Shown in pieces: positions 45,903-55,371 of a stretch of DNA of 64,000 nucleotides. Each line of letters starts with the position of its first letter. Positions within the stretch are counted from its first letter, which is position 1. Both the position numbers and the translations under genes were made by a program. This stretch comes from Geminicoccaceae bacterium. GTDB taxonomy: Bacteria; Pseudomonadota; Alphaproteobacteria; Geminicoccales; Geminicoccaceae. The stretch lies in assembly GCA_020638465.1 (NCBI GenBank), contig JACKIM010000002.1, forward strand, positions 1,674,001 to 1,738,000, in the 5' to 3' direction. A model generated the notes under the pieces. That model was given only the letters and a program-made list of their open reading frames with translations, did not search any database and was not told where the DNA came from.

Positions 45903-47168
45903 TTACCCCAGTTTCATGTTCTCGATGCCGACGATTCGGTTGTAGACGTAATAGAGCAGCAGCACACAGAAGAGCAGGATGGACCCGAGGGCGGCGGCGA
46001 GCCCCCAGTTCAACGAACTTTGCATGTGATACGCGATGAAGTTCGAGATGAGCTGCCCCGAGGTTCCCCCCACCAGCGCCGGCGTGATGTAGTAGCCGAT
46101 GGCCAGGATGAACACGAGGATCGCCCCCGCCCCCACGCCCGGCAGGGTCAAGGGGGCATAGACGCGCCAGAAGGCGAGGAAACGCGGTGCCCCCAGCGAC
46201 TGGGCGGCCCGCATGTACGAGGGAGAGATGGTGCGCATGACGCTGTAGAGCGGCAAGACCATGAACGGTAGCAGGATGTGGGTCATGGCGACGGTCGTGC
46301 CGAGCTGATTGTACATGAGCGCCAGGCGATTGTCGTCGCTGATGATGTTCGCCCACACGAGAAGGTCGTTCAGCACGCCCTTTTGCTGAAGCATGGCGAT
46401 CCATGCCGTCGTTCGCACCAGAAGCGACGTCCAGAACGGCAGCAGGACCATGATCATCAGGAGATTCGAATATTTGAGCGGCAACGTCGCCAGCAGGTAG
46501 GCCACCGGAAAGCCGAGCAGCAACGTCAGCCCCGTGATCAGCAGGCTGATCCACAACGTTCGAAGGAACAGTGTCACATAGATTCGCTGATCCGGCGGCT
46601 GGGACACGATCTCGCCATCATCCTCCGTGCGCATGTCGATCGCGGCGAGATAATAGGAGGCCGTATAGGGGGAACTTTCGCGCTTGATCAATTTCCAGAC
46701 CGAGAGATCACCCCAGTCCTTGTCGATCGCGATCAGGGCCTCCTTGTAGGGCGGCTCCAGGTTACGGGCCCGCCTCGCGGACTTCATGATCAGGCCGCGC
46801 GAACCACTGATCTCGTAATTCAGCCGCGTCGCCACCTTTCCGATCTCGCGGCTTTCCGCCCCTGTCTTGAGATCACCAGCCAGTGCCGCGAACACCTCCT
46901 CATCCGGCAGCGCATCGCCATTCCAGTCCTTCAGCGCCGCCGTGGTATTCGGCATGATCTCCATCACCTGCGGATTTTCGACACTGCGGAACAACATGTC
47001 GGCGATCGGCAGTACGAAGGAAAAGAGAATGAAGAGAAACAGCGGCAGCACAAGGGCCAATGCCATCATTCGGCGCCGGCGCATCGCCCGTGCAAGGCTG
47101 ACCCTGAGGGGCGTACCGTCGACCGTACGCATCACATCGTCTGCAGGTGCTGCCGCCATTTTCTTCAT
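45903..47168 (-). CDS. Polyamine-type ABC importer permease, PotB-like
   Basis: A 421-residue permease. The first helix (ALALVLPLFLFILFSFVLPIADML) is followed by an insertion of about 140 mostly hydrophilic residues before the core membrane domain begins (TLWISLLITGLTLLLGFPVAYLLA). That makes it longer than the E. coli PotB of about 275 residues; the long form is seen in several alphaproteobacterial members. The loop MRAAQSLGAPRFLAFWRVYAPLTLPG would contact the ATPase. It overlaps neither neighbour but is tightly spaced. Confidence 0.9.
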   Translation of the reverse strand: MKKMAAAPADDVMRTVDGTPLRVSLARAMRRRRMMALALVLPLFLFILFSFVLPIADMLFRSVENPQVMEIMPNTTAALKDWNGDALPDEEVFAALAGDLKTGAESREIGKVATRLNYEISGSRGLIMKSARRARNLEPPYKEALIAIDKDWGDLSVWKLIKRESSPYTASYYLAAIDMRTEDDGEIVSQPPDQRIYVTLFLRTLWISLLITGLTLLLGFPVAYLLATLPLKYSNLLMIMVLLPFWTSLLVRTTAWIAMLQQKGVLNDLLVWANIISDDNRLALMYNQLGTTVAMTHILLPFMVLPLYSVMRTISPSYMRAAQSLGAPRFLAFWRVYAPLTLPGVGAGAILVFILAIGYYITPALVGGTSGQLISNFIAYHMQSSLNWGLAAALGSILLFCVLLLYYVYNRIVGIENMKLG

Positions 47169-47202
47169 CCCGTATCGAACAGTGACCGGTAAAAACGGAT
47201 GA

Positions 47203-48309
47203 TCAGCCCCGCGCGAGCCAGGAATTGAAGCGTTCGTTCAGCGAGTCCTTGTGATCAGCCCACCACTCGAAATTGGTCAGGAAACCCTGGTCGGCATATT
47301 TGGTCGGCATGTGCGGTGCCATGTCGATGCCGAGTTCGGCATGCTTGTCGACCAGCGGCAGCGAGCTCTTGCGTGCCGGGCCGTAGGAGATCCACTTGGC
47401 CTGATCGGCAAGGCGCTGGGTGTCCGTCGCGAAGCGGAGGAACTTCTTGACGTCCTCGATATGCGCACCGTCCGCGGGAATGGCCCAACCGTCGATGTCC
47501 ATCGCCTGCCCGTCCCAGATCATCGCCAGCGGCTGGCCTTCCTCCTCGATCGCCGAGAAGAGGCGCCCGTTGAAGCCGGTACCGAAGACGACCTCGCCAT
47601 CGGCGAGCAACTGGGCGGGAACCGCTCCCTCGGTCCACCAGATGACCTCGCTCTTGATGGTATCGAGCTTGGCAAACGCGCGATCCACGCCTTCGGGAGT
47701 GTCGAGGACATCATAGACCTCCCCTACCGGTACACCGTCGGCAATCAGCGCCCATTCGAGATTGTTGACCGGCGATTTCTGCAACGTGCGCTTGCCGGGG
47801 AATTTCTCCAGATCAAAAACATCAGCCATGGTCTTCGGCTGCTCGCCGTTCTGGAACGCATCGGTACGATAGGCAAAAGCCGTCGAGTAGATGATCTGCG
47901 GAATGAAACAGTCGGAGACCAGTGTTCCTTCGAGAAAATCTTCGGTCGGAGGTGTTCCATCAGGAGCAGGATCGAGATCGGTATCGAAGTTGACCGGCAG
48001 GAAAAGCCCCTCGTCACAGCCGGTGATGCCATCGGCGACCACGACATCGACGAGATCCCATGTCACATTGCCGGCTTCGGTCTGGGCCCGCACCTCGGCC
48101 AGGCCGCCGCTGTAGTCGACCGAGTTAAGCTGCACCTCGGGATGCTCGGCCATGTACGGTTTCTCGTAGGCATTGATCTGGCTTCGGGTGTAGGCACCGC
48201 CCCAGGAGACGACATTCAGTTCGACGTCGGCTGCCGACGCACTGGCAGCGGACAGGGCGAGGATACTCGTCGCAAGAGCCATCTTGAGGGATTTGGGGGA
48301 AGTCATCAT
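47203..48309 (-). CDS. Polyamine-type ABC importer periplasmic binding protein, PotD-like
   Basis: A 368-residue precursor. AGGAGG sits right before two consecutive ATG codons (48309 and 48306), and a signal peptide follows (LKMALATSILALSAASASA, cut before ADVELNVVSWGG). The opening NVVSWGGAYTRSQINAYEKP and the hinge ALADGVPVGEVYDVLDTPEG are typical of the PotD/PotF fold. The ligand may be a polyamine or a related cation; the binding residues cannot be assigned reliably by eye. A short 7-bp stem (48341-48364) lies between it and the ATPase gene. Confidence 0.9.
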   Translation of the reverse strand: MMTSPKSLKMALATSILALSAASASAADVELNVVSWGGAYTRSQINAYEKPYMAEHPEVQLNSVDYSGGLAEVRAQTEAGNVTWDLVDVVVADGITGCDEGLFLPVNFDTDLDPAPDGTPPTEDFLEGTLVSDCFIPQIIYSTAFAYRTDAFQNGEQPKTMADVFDLEKFPGKRTLQKSPVNNLEWALIADGVPVGEVYDVLDTPEGVDRAFAKLDTIKSEVIWWTEGAVPAQLLADGEVVFGTGFNGRLFSAIEEEGQPLAMIWDGQAMDIDGWAIPADGAHIEDVKKFLRFATDTQRLADQAKWISYGPARKSSLPLVDKHAELGIDMAPHMPTKYADQGFLTNFEWWADHKDSLNERFNSWLARG

Positions 48310-48371
48310 GCCTCCTATCAGGCTTGGGGTACATCAGCCGGACCGGAAGGGAATCGATCCGGTCACGCGGA

Positions 48372-49463
48372 TTACGCCGCATCCAGGGCGCGGCAATCCT
48401 CTATCTGCCAGCCGACCCTCGCATGCTCCCCGGGCTTGAGGTGCAGATGGCCGCTGGCATTGGGAACCTTGACGATGAATTCATCGTTGCCGCACACGCT
48501 CAGCCGCGTACGGATATGATCGCCAAGGAATATCAGCTCCTCGACCTGGGCATCGAAGATGTTGGGCATCGAGCCGTCCTGCGGGTTGATGAACACCCGC
48601 TCCGGCCTCAGGGACAGGGTCGTGCGGCTGCCCGCCCCTCCGACATTGACCGGACGCGCGCGAACGATGGAACCGGCCACTTCGGCACTGCAGACATTGT
48701 CACCGATCTCGGTGATCCGCCCCACCAGCTTGTTGTTCTCGCCGATGAACTGGGCCACGAAGGAGTTTTCGGGCTGTTCGTAGAGCTGGTCCGGCGGGGC
48801 GAGTTGCTGGATGACGCCGTCATTGAACACCGCAACCCTGTCCGACATGGTCAGTGCCTCGGACTGGTCGTGGGTGACGTAGACGACGGTGACGTCAAGG
48901 TTTTCGTGGATATGCTTGATCTCGTACTGCATCGTTTCGCGCAGCTGCTTGTCAAGCGCGCCAAGGGGCTCGTCCATGAGAACCAGCTTGGGCTCGAACA
49001 CGAGAGCACGGGCCAGCGCCACGCGCTGCTGCTGACCGCCGGACAACTGGGCCGGCCGGCGTGCACCGAATGCACTGAGCTGGACCATGTCGAGCGCCCT
49101 TTTGACCCGCTCCCCGGTTTCACCGCGCGACAGCTTGCGAACCTGCAACGGGAAAGCGAGATTTTCGGCCACCGTCATATGCGGAAACAGCGCATAGTTC
49201 TGGAATACCATGCCGATGTTGCGCTTGTGCGGCGGAACGTTGTTGATCGGCTCGCCATCGAGGAAGATCTCGCCATGCGTGGCAGTTTCGAAGCCGGCGA
49301 GCATCATGAGGCACGTTGTCTTGCCCGAACCCGATGGTCCAAGCATGGTAACGAACTCACCTTGCGCTATATCAAGGTTGAGATTCTTAACGACCAGCGT
49401 CTCGCCGTCGTAGCTTTTCTGGACGTCGACGAAACGAACGAAGGAGTTCACGTCTGTTGCCAT
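48372..49463 (-). CDS. Polyamine-type ABC importer ATP-binding protein, PotA-like
   Basis: A 363-residue ATPase that heads the operon. Walker A is GPSGSGKTT, the signature [15 protein letters not shown], Walker B LVLMDEPLGALD, and the switch His is in YVTHDQSEAL. A C-terminal TOBE domain (about 280-363) follows, as in PotA. I start at ATG 49463; a TTG at 49478 adds five residues. It is divergent from the ribA-like gene across roughly 250 bp. Confidence 0.93.
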   Translation of the reverse strand: MATDVNSFVRFVDVQKSYDGETLVVKNLNLDIAQGEFVTMLGPSGSGKTTCLMMLAGFETATHGEIFLDGEPINNVPPHKRNIGMVFQNYALFPHMTVAENLAFPLQVRKLSRGETGERVKRALDMVQLSAFGARRPAQLSGGQQQRVALARALVFEPKLVLMDEPLGALDKQLRETMQYEIKHIHENLDVTVVYVTHDQSEALTMSDRVAVFNDGVIQQLAPPDQLYEQPENSFVAQFIGENNKLVGRITEIGDNVCSAEVAGSIVRARPVNVGGAGSRTTLSLRPERVFINPQDGSMPNIFDAQVEELIFLGDHIRTRLSVCGNDEFIVKVPNASGHLHLKPGEHARVGWQIEDCRALDAA

Positions 49464-49712
49464 GCCGGAAACATCCAACTTGCTGGTTCTTGTCGCGGCA
49501 TTCCGCCCGCAGCCGGAAAAGGATCATGGGTTAGGCTGCGGAACGATGTTGCTGCATTTTCGCTTCCTAGGGCTAATGAATGACACGCCAGATGTAAACC
49601 CGATAGCCCGATTTCGCCGTCCGGCGATGGGAACGCACAACTCTTGACGAGGGAAAACAAACGCTTGTCGGCAAAACTTTCGGGAACAAATACGCTGTTC
49701 GGCGATGAACGC

Positions 49713-50879
49713 ATGAACGGCGCCATCCACGAACCACCGGCCCATATCGCTTCGGTCCCTGCGCGACGGCAACCGATCCTGGAGCGGGTCGAGGTCGCGA
49801 CATGCCTGCTTCGGGCCGGGCGTTCGATAGCCCTCAACGATGCTATCGCCGTGAGGGCGCTCGAACTCTGTGACGGCCTCGAGCTCTCGCAGCCGTGGCA
49901 GGCCACGCTTCCGGCCGGCGTGGTCGCTGCGCCCGGCGAGACTGTCGAGGCACTCGACCGCGCCGAATCCCGTCGCGGCTGGACAATGCGCCGGGTGACG
50001 GTCGATGCGACAATTCGCCCCGCCAGCGTGGCGACGTGGATTGCCAGCACCTCCGGCCGTGACGGGCTGCCCGAACTGATGCGTCACGCAAGTCGCGGCG
50101 ATGCGGTGGACGCGGCCGCCATCGAACTGTGCAAGCTCGCCGGTCTGCTGCCGGCCGCATTGATCGAAGATGTCGCCGATAACGGGAATATTGCCACAAG
50201 CGTATCGATCGACGACGTCCTCGGATTCCGTGAGGCGCAGGCGCGCAGCGTGCGGCCGGTCGTCGAGGCGCGGCTCCCCATGCACGGCGCCGAGAATGCC
50301 AGCCTCATTGCCTTTCGCGCCAGCTATGGCGGCATCGAGCATGTGGCCATCCGCATTGGCGAGATCGACCCGGAAAACGACGGCAAGCCGCCGCTTTGCC
50401 GGCTTCACTCATCCTGTTTCACGGGCGACCTGCTCGGGTCCCTTCGCTGTGATTGCGGAGATCAGCTCCAGGGAGCGATCCGCCGCATCGCCGAGGAAGG
50501 TTCGGGGATTGTCCTCTACCTCGCGCAGGAGGGCCGCGGAATCGGGCTGGTCAACAAGCTGCGGGCCTACCGCATGCAGGACGAGGGGCTGGATACCATC
50601 GAGGCCAACGAGCATCTTGGTTTTCTCGCCGACGAGCGCGACTGGCTGATGCCCGCCATCATGCTGCAACAGATGGGCATTCACCGCATTCGCCTGCTGA
50701 CCAACAACCCGACCAAGGTATCGATGATCCAGCGTCACGGCATCGAGGTGGCGGAACGGGTGCCGCACGCCTTTGCGGCCAACCCGCACAATCAGGCCTA
50801 TCTCGCCACCAAGGCGGAGCGCGGCGGCCATTACCTCGATCACGACATCACCTGCCTGCCGCGCGCCGCGAGAGGATAG
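49713..50879 (+). CDS. ribA: GTP cyclohydrolase II with a degenerate DHBP-synthase-like N-terminus
   Basis: A 388-residue protein. The C-terminal half (about 200-388) is GTP cyclohydrolase II, which opens the GTP ring in riboflavin synthesis: zinc-binding HSSCFTGDLLGSLRCDCGDQL-type cysteines, LAQEGRGIGLVNKLRAY and LTNNPTKV. The N-terminal half looks like the end of DHBP synthase (RibB): AAIELCKLAGLLPAALIEDVADNGNIA and VSIDDVLGFREAQ parallel RibB, but the catalytic GHTEA is GDAVD and CEL is IED, and the N-terminal acidic loop is absent. So the DHBP-synthase activity is probably lost. ATG 49713 is chosen over TTG 49644. Confidence 0.9.
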   Translation: MNGAIHEPPAHIASVPARRQPILERVEVATCLLRAGRSIALNDAIAVRALELCDGLELSQPWQATLPAGVVAAPGETVEALDRAESRRGWTMRRVTVDATIRPASVATWIASTSGRDGLPELMRHASRGDAVDAAAIELCKLAGLLPAALIEDVADNGNIATSVSIDDVLGFREAQARSVRPVVEARLPMHGAENASLIAFRASYGGIEHVAIRIGEIDPENDGKPPLCRLHSSCFTGDLLGSLRCDCGDQLQGAIRRIAEEGSGIVLYLAQEGRGIGLVNKLRAYRMQDEGLDTIEANEHLGFLADERDWLMPAIMLQQMGIHRIRLLTNNPTKVSMIQRHGIEVAERVPHAFAANPHNQAYLATKAERGGHYLDHDITCLPRAARG

Positions 50880-50887
50880 ACCGGGGA

Positions 50888-51601
50888 ATGGACATGACTG
50901 AGGAGTTGTTCCGCGAGGATGCCTACCTCCAGAACTGCATGGCGACGGTTACCGCTGTCGACGGCAGTTCTGTCCGTCTCGACCGGACCGTCTTCTATCC
51001 GATGGGAGGCGGCCAGCCGGGGGATCGGGGACAACTCCTCGTCAATGGCGCCGCGATGGCCGTCCTCGACACGCGCAAGGGCACCGACCCCGGCAGCATC
51101 GACCACGTTCTCGGGGACGGGAGCGATCTGCCGGAACCCGGAAGCATGGTCGAGGTCCGGCTCGACTGGCCCCACCGGCACCGGCTGATGCGGATGCATA
51201 CCTGCCTCCACCTGCTGTGCCGCGCCGTCGACGGCAGCGTCACCGGCGGAAGCATCGGCGATGGCAAGGGCCGGCTCGATTTCGATATCCCCGATCCGAC
51301 ACTGGACAAGGACGACCTCACCGGGCAGCTCAACCGCTGGATCGCGGAGGACCACGACGTTCGCGCCTACTGGATCGACGACGACGAGTTCGATACCCGG
51401 CCGGAACTTGTCAAGACCATGTCGGTGAAGCCGCCGCGCGGTTCCGGCATGGTGCGTCTCGTCGAGATCGATGGCCTCGACCTGCAGGCCTGCGGCGGAA
51501 CCCATGTCCGTTCGACCGGAGAAATCGGCCGGGTGCGTGTCGCCAAGATCGAGAAGAAGGGCCGGCAGAACCGGCGGGTTCAGGTTGTCTTCGACGAATG
51601 A
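50888..51601 (+). CDS. alaX: Alanyl-tRNA editing protein AlaX
   Basis: A 237-residue free-standing editing domain that hydrolyses Ser- or Gly-tRNA(Ala). Zinc ligands are in HTCLHLL (HxxxH) and ACGGTHVRSTGEIG (CxxxH). FYPMGGGQPGDRGQL near residue 35 matches the AlaRS-like N-terminal part. Two close starts exist (50888 and 50894); GGGGA upstream fits the second better. It begins 8 bases after ribA and is probably cotranscribed, with no metabolic link evident. Confidence 0.92.
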   Translation: MDMTEELFREDAYLQNCMATVTAVDGSSVRLDRTVFYPMGGGQPGDRGQLLVNGAAMAVLDTRKGTDPGSIDHVLGDGSDLPEPGSMVEVRLDWPHRHRLMRMHTCLHLLCRAVDGSVTGGSIGDGKGRLDFDIPDPTLDKDDLTGQLNRWIAEDHDVRAYWIDDDEFDTRPELVKTMSVKPPRGSGMVRLVEIDGLDLQACGGTHVRSTGEIGRVRVAKIEKKGRQNRRVQVVFDE

Positions 51602-51621
51602 TCAGGCGAATGATTAAAAAT

Positions 51622-51645
51622 GTCTCGTCAACACGTTGACGAGAC
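51622..51645 (-). terminator. Hairpin terminator between convergent alaX and MBL-fold genes
   Basis: An 11-bp perfect inverted repeat (51622-51632 with 51635-51645) lies between the two stop codons. On the minus strand it is followed by ATTTTTAATC, so it best suits the MBL-fold gene; it may also end the ribA-alaX transcript. Confidence 0.75.
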
Positions 51646-51648
51646 GGC

Positions 51649-52680
51649 TCAGGCCGACTCGTAGAGGTCGGCCTGCCCTTCTTCACGATGCCGCCGCACC
51701 CGCCCGTTCCGGCACAGGTAGTTGAGATGGGCCAGCGTCTCGGCCACGGCGAAACCCAGCTGATGCATGTCGACCTCGCGCCGGAACAGCGCGCCCATGA
51801 CTGCCCTGGCGGTTGCCGGTTCGCGACAGGCCCGCAGCGTCGTCTCGCATCGTTCCTCATGGTGCGCCGCCAGCTGGTCGAGGCGCGGATGCAGCCCGTG
51901 AAACGGGCCGTCATGCGACGGCAACACGGCGATGTCCGGATCGATATCGCGATAATTGTCGATGCAGGCGAGGAAATCGCCAAGGGGATCGTCTTCGGCC
52001 GCAGATGGCCACACCCCGACGATCGGCGTGATCCGCGGCAGGATCTGGTCGGCGGTGATCAGCATGCCGCGCTCGGCGCTGTGAAACGTGAGCATTTCGG
52101 GCGCATGCCCCTCGCCGACGATTACCTTCCATGACGAGCCCGCCATCGGCAGCGTGTCGCCATGGCGCAGGCGCCGGTAACGGGATGTCGCAAGACTGAC
52201 GCCCAGACGGTAGCGGTTGCCACGCTGCCGGCGCTTTTCCACCATCTCCTCGTCGAGGCCGGCCTGACGGTCGTAGATCACCCCGGCCTCGTTGAAGTCC
52301 TCGGTGTCGTCGAGCTTGAGCATGCGCGTGGTGAGCCACTCGCTTCGCGACATGACCAGTTCGGCACCGGTGCGCTCGACGAGCCAGCCGGCGAGACCGG
52401 CATGGTCGGGATGAAAGTGCGTCGCCACCACACTGCGCACCGGATGGCCGGCAAGCAGGCCCGAAAGCAGCCCGTCCCACATCGAGCGCGTCCAGTCGTC
52501 GGCATAGCCGCAGTCGATGACGGTCCAGCCTTCGGCATCGCGCAGCAGCCAGATGTTGACATGGTCGAGGGCGAAGGGAAGTGCGGCCCGTACCCAGTAG
52601 ATATCGTCCGCAAGCGGCACCGGGACACCGTTTTTCGCTCGTTCGGCAAGGTAGCGCAGGGGAGGCTTGAGTGGCTTCAT
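51649..52680 (-). CDS. MBL-fold metallo-hydrolase
   Basis: A 343-residue metallo-beta-lactamase-fold enzyme. The metal motif is VATHFHPDHAGLAGWL (HxHxDH). Later ligands are likely in VGEGHAPEMLTF and SHDGPFHGL. NIWLLRDAEGWTVIDCGY is the usual first strand pair. A helical C-terminal region (about 260-343), with MHQLGFAVAETLAHLNYL, is like the winged-helix extension of LACTB2-type proteins. The substrate is unknown. It is divergent from the HugZ-like gene. Confidence 0.85.
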   Translation of the reverse strand: MKPLKPPLRYLAERAKNGVPVPLADDIYWVRAALPFALDHVNIWLLRDAEGWTVIDCGYADDWTRSMWDGLLSGLLAGHPVRSVVATHFHPDHAGLAGWLVERTGAELVMSRSEWLTTRMLKLDDTEDFNEAGVIYDRQAGLDEEMVEKRRQRGNRYRLGVSLATSRYRRLRHGDTLPMAGSSWKVIVGEGHAPEMLTFHSAERGMLITADQILPRITPIVGVWPSAAEDDPLGDFLACIDNYRDIDPDIAVLPSHDGPFHGLHPRLDQLAAHHEERCETTLRACREPATARAVMGALFRREVDMHQLGFAVAETLAHLNYLCRNGRVRRHREEGQADLYESA

Positions 52681-52945
52681 CGTCGATCCAGGGCAAGGGT
52701 GGCACGGTCCGGGTCCGGCGCGTCGGGCAGCGAGCCGGCCGGGACCGGCGGACAGCGGGAGATGCCATGCTCATAGGGTGGAGACCCGCATGTGACAATA
52801 AGCTGCGATCACGCAAGGCTGCCGCGAGGGTAAACAACCCTTGCCAAATGCGGATATCCGGTTACGCATGAAGGGAGTGGGGTATGGACGCCAAGACACC
52901 GTGTCGTGCGATGCTGCGACATGATTTTCGAGGTGAGCCTGCGAC

Positions 52946-53602
52946 GTGAGCCCGCAATCGGATGAGAAGACCCGGACAGCCCGGTGGATCATGCGCCGTA
53001 CGCCTATCGCGGCGCTTGGGACCATCGACAGGCGTACCGGCGAGCCCTATGTGTCTTTCGTGCCGGTGGCGCTCGACTTTGATGCCACACCGGTCCTCCT
53101 GCTTTCGGACCTCTCCGAACATACCCTGAACGTCAGGGCCGATCCCCGGATTTCGCTCCTGTTCGATGCCACGCGCGAACGGGACATTCCCGCGGACGGG
53201 GCCCGTTTGACCGTGCAGGGGAGCCTTGCCCGAAGTGGGGAAGGACGCCACGAGAGGCGCTTCATCGCCCGCCACCCCTCGGCTTCCATCTACGCCGAAT
53301 TCGCCGATTTCAACATCTATGCCGTCGACGGCCGCCATGCCCATCTGGTCGAGGGCTTCGGCAAGGCGCGGTGGCTCAGGACGGCGGACATCCTGCTGGC
53401 CGATGTCGATATGGCCCGCCTTGAAGCGATCGAGGCCGGCTTTCACGGCATGGAGTGCGGCAAATTCACGGTCAGCGGGATCGACCCCGACGGCATCGAC
53501 CTGCGTCATGAAGGTTCAATCGGAAGACTCTGGCTGGACACCCCGAGCCATCAACCGGAGTCCTTTGAACAACTCCTGAACACGGGAGCACGACCCCACT
53601 GA
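52946..53602 (+). CDS. HugZ-like pyridoxamine 5'-phosphate oxidase-fold protein
   Basis: A 218-residue protein from GTG 52946. The split-barrel FMN-binding fold is suggested by ARWIMRRTPIAALGTIDRRTGEPYVSFVPVALD-type strands (two short matches: ALGTIDRRTGEPYVS and LLLSDLSEHTLNV), and the C-terminal part matches the DUF2470-like heme-binding helix region of HugZ (GFHGMECGKFTVSGIDPDGIDL). HugZ proteins degrade heme to release iron. Whether this one acts on heme is not shown. No iron genes are adjacent. Confidence 0.75.
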   Translation: MSPQSDEKTRTARWIMRRTPIAALGTIDRRTGEPYVSFVPVALDFDATPVLLLSDLSEHTLNVRADPRISLLFDATRERDIPADGARLTVQGSLARSGEGRHERRFIARHPSASIYAEFADFNIYAVDGRHAHLVEGFGKARWLRTADILLADVDMARLEAIEAGFHGMECGKFTVSGIDPDGIDLRHEGSIGRLWLDTPSHQPESFEQLLNTGARPH

Positions 53603-53665
53603 GATCGTCCACCCCCCGGGACGAAATACTCACCCCCAACAATTGCGTGAAGAAGGATCATCAGG

Positions 53666-55246
53666 ATGAGTGATAGCGTCGACATCCTTGCCACAGCGAC
53701 GCCAGGTACCGTTCACAGGAACCTCGCACCGGCCGTGCTGGTCAGCATGGCGGTGTGCCGCGGCGAAGCCGAACTCAGTGCTGACGGTGCACTGACGGCC
53801 CGGACCGGCCAGTTCACCGGTCGGTCGCCCCGGGACAAGCACATCGTCCGCTACCCCTCGATCGAGGATTCCATCGACTGGAAGGCCAATCGCGCCCTCG
53901 ACCCCGCACGCATGCGCGGCATGGTCGAGCGTGCCATGGCCCATATCAAGGGTCGCGAACTGTTCGTCCAGGACCTCCACGCCGGGGCCGACAGGCAGCA
54001 TCGCCTCAAGGTCAGGGTGATTACCGAACAGGCATGGCACAACCTCTTCGCCCGCAACATGTTCATCCGCCCCGAACGCGACGAGCTGGAGCGCTTCACG
54101 CCCGACTGGACGGTGCTGCAACTTCCCGGGTTCCTATCCGATCCGTCCGTCGACGGCACTCATTCCTCGACCGTGATCGCCATCGATTTCGAGCAGAGGC
54201 TCGTTCTCATCGGTGGCAGCGCCTATGCCGGGGAGATCAAGAAGTCGATCTTCACGGTGATGAACTACATCCTTCCCGAGCGCGGTGTCATGCCGATGCA
54301 CTGCTCAGCCAATGTCGGAGCCGACGGTTCCCCGGCCGTGTTCTTCGGCCTGTCCGGCACCGGCAAGACGACGCTCTCGGCGGACCCGATGCGCACGCTG
54401 ATCGGCGATGACGAGCACGGGTGGGGGCCGAATGGCATCTTCAACTTCGAGGGTGGCTGCTATGCCAAGGTGATCCGGCTCGACGCCGGCGCCGAACCCG
54501 AGATCTTCGCGGCATCCTCCCGTTTTGGCACCATTCTCGAAAACGTCGTGCTCGACCCGCGGACGCGTGCCGCCGACTGGAACGACGGCAGTCTTACCGA
54601 GAATACCCGAAGCTGCTATCCGCTCGACTTCATCCCCAATGCCAGTGCCACGGGCACTGCCGGCCACCCGCGCAACATCATCATGCTGACCGCCGACGCC
54701 TTCGGTGTGCTGCCGCCGATCGCCAGGCTGAGCCCCGAGCAGGCAATGTACCACTTTCTCTCGGGATATACCGCCAAGGTCGCGGGAACCGAGCGGGGCC
54801 TCACCGAGCCCGAGGCCACCTTCTCGGCCTGCTTCGGCGCGCCGTTCATGCCTCGGCATCCCAGCGCCTATGCCGAGCTGCTGCGGCAGATGATGACCGC
54901 GCATGATGTCGACTGCTGGCTCGTGAATACCGGCTGGACAGGTGGGAAATACGGCGTCGGCTCGCGCATGCCGATCAAGGCGACCCGTGCCCTGCTCACC
55001 GCTGCCCTTTCGGGCGACCTGGCCCACGCCGAGATGGACAGGGACCCTGTCTTCGGCCTCACGGTGCCGAAGGCCTGCCAGGGCGTCGATTCGCGTTTGC
55101 TGCGGCCGCGCGACAGCTGGGCCGACACCAGCGCCTACGATGCCTCGGCACGTGACGTCGCCGCCCGCTTCGCCGCAAACTTCGCCCAGTACGAAGGCCA
55201 TGTGGAAGAAGGCGTCGGCGCGGCCGGGATCAGGGTCGCCGCCTGA
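53666..55246 (+). CDS. pckA: ATP-dependent phosphoenolpyruvate carboxykinase
   Basis: A 526-residue enzyme that converts oxaloacetate and ATP to PEP, the first step of gluconeogenesis. The kinase-1a P-loop is [20 protein letters not shown] (about residues 228-247), followed by DDEHGW and NFEGGCYAK for metal binding. [11 protein letters not shown] near residue 50 binds the substrate and [13 protein letters not shown] ends the family core. The length and motifs mark the ATP type rather than the GTP type. A terminator follows. Confidence 0.97.
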   Translation: MSDSVDILATATPGTVHRNLAPAVLVSMAVCRGEAELSADGALTARTGQFTGRSPRDKHIVRYPSIEDSIDWKANRALDPARMRGMVERAMAHIKGRELFVQDLHAGADRQHRLKVRVITEQAWHNLFARNMFIRPERDELERFTPDWTVLQLPGFLSDPSVDGTHSSTVIAIDFEQRLVLIGGSAYAGEIKKSIFTVMNYILPERGVMPMHCSANVGADGSPAVFFGLSGTGKTTLSADPMRTLIGDDEHGWGPNGIFNFEGGCYAKVIRLDAGAEPEIFAASSRFGTILENVVLDPRTRAADWNDGSLTENTRSCYPLDFIPNASATGTAGHPRNIIMLTADAFGVLPPIARLSPEQAMYHFLSGYTAKVAGTERGLTEPEATFSACFGAPFMPRHPSAYAELLRQMMTAHDVDCWLVNTGWTGGKYGVGSRMPIKATRALLTAALSGDLAHAEMDRDPVFGLTVPKACQGVDSRLLRPRDSWADTSAYDASARDVAARFAANFAQYEGHVEEGVGAAGIRVAA

Positions 55247-55273
55247 GTCCGGGAATCATCCTGAACAATCGCG

Positions 55274-55300
55274 GAAGCGGGGCTCCGGCCCCGCTTCTTT
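55274..55300 (+). terminator. Rho-independent terminator after pckA
   Basis: A perfect 10-bp GC-rich stem (55274-55283 with 55288-55297) closes a TCCG tetraloop and runs into TTTCGTT. It starts 27 bases after the pckA stop. Confidence 0.88.
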
Positions 55301-55371
55301 CGTTGCAAAGACCTGAAAATCCTGCCGAACGGACTTCTGCGAACCGGAGACTTCTGCCAGAGCTGGAATGT

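Noticed and set aside
49464..49712. FMN riboswitch before ribA
   Set aside because: The conserved RFN segments are absent from the intergenic sequence.
49644..49712. TTG start adding 23 residues to the ribA product
   Set aside because: No Shine-Dalgarno sequence before it and the extra residues show no similarity to the family.
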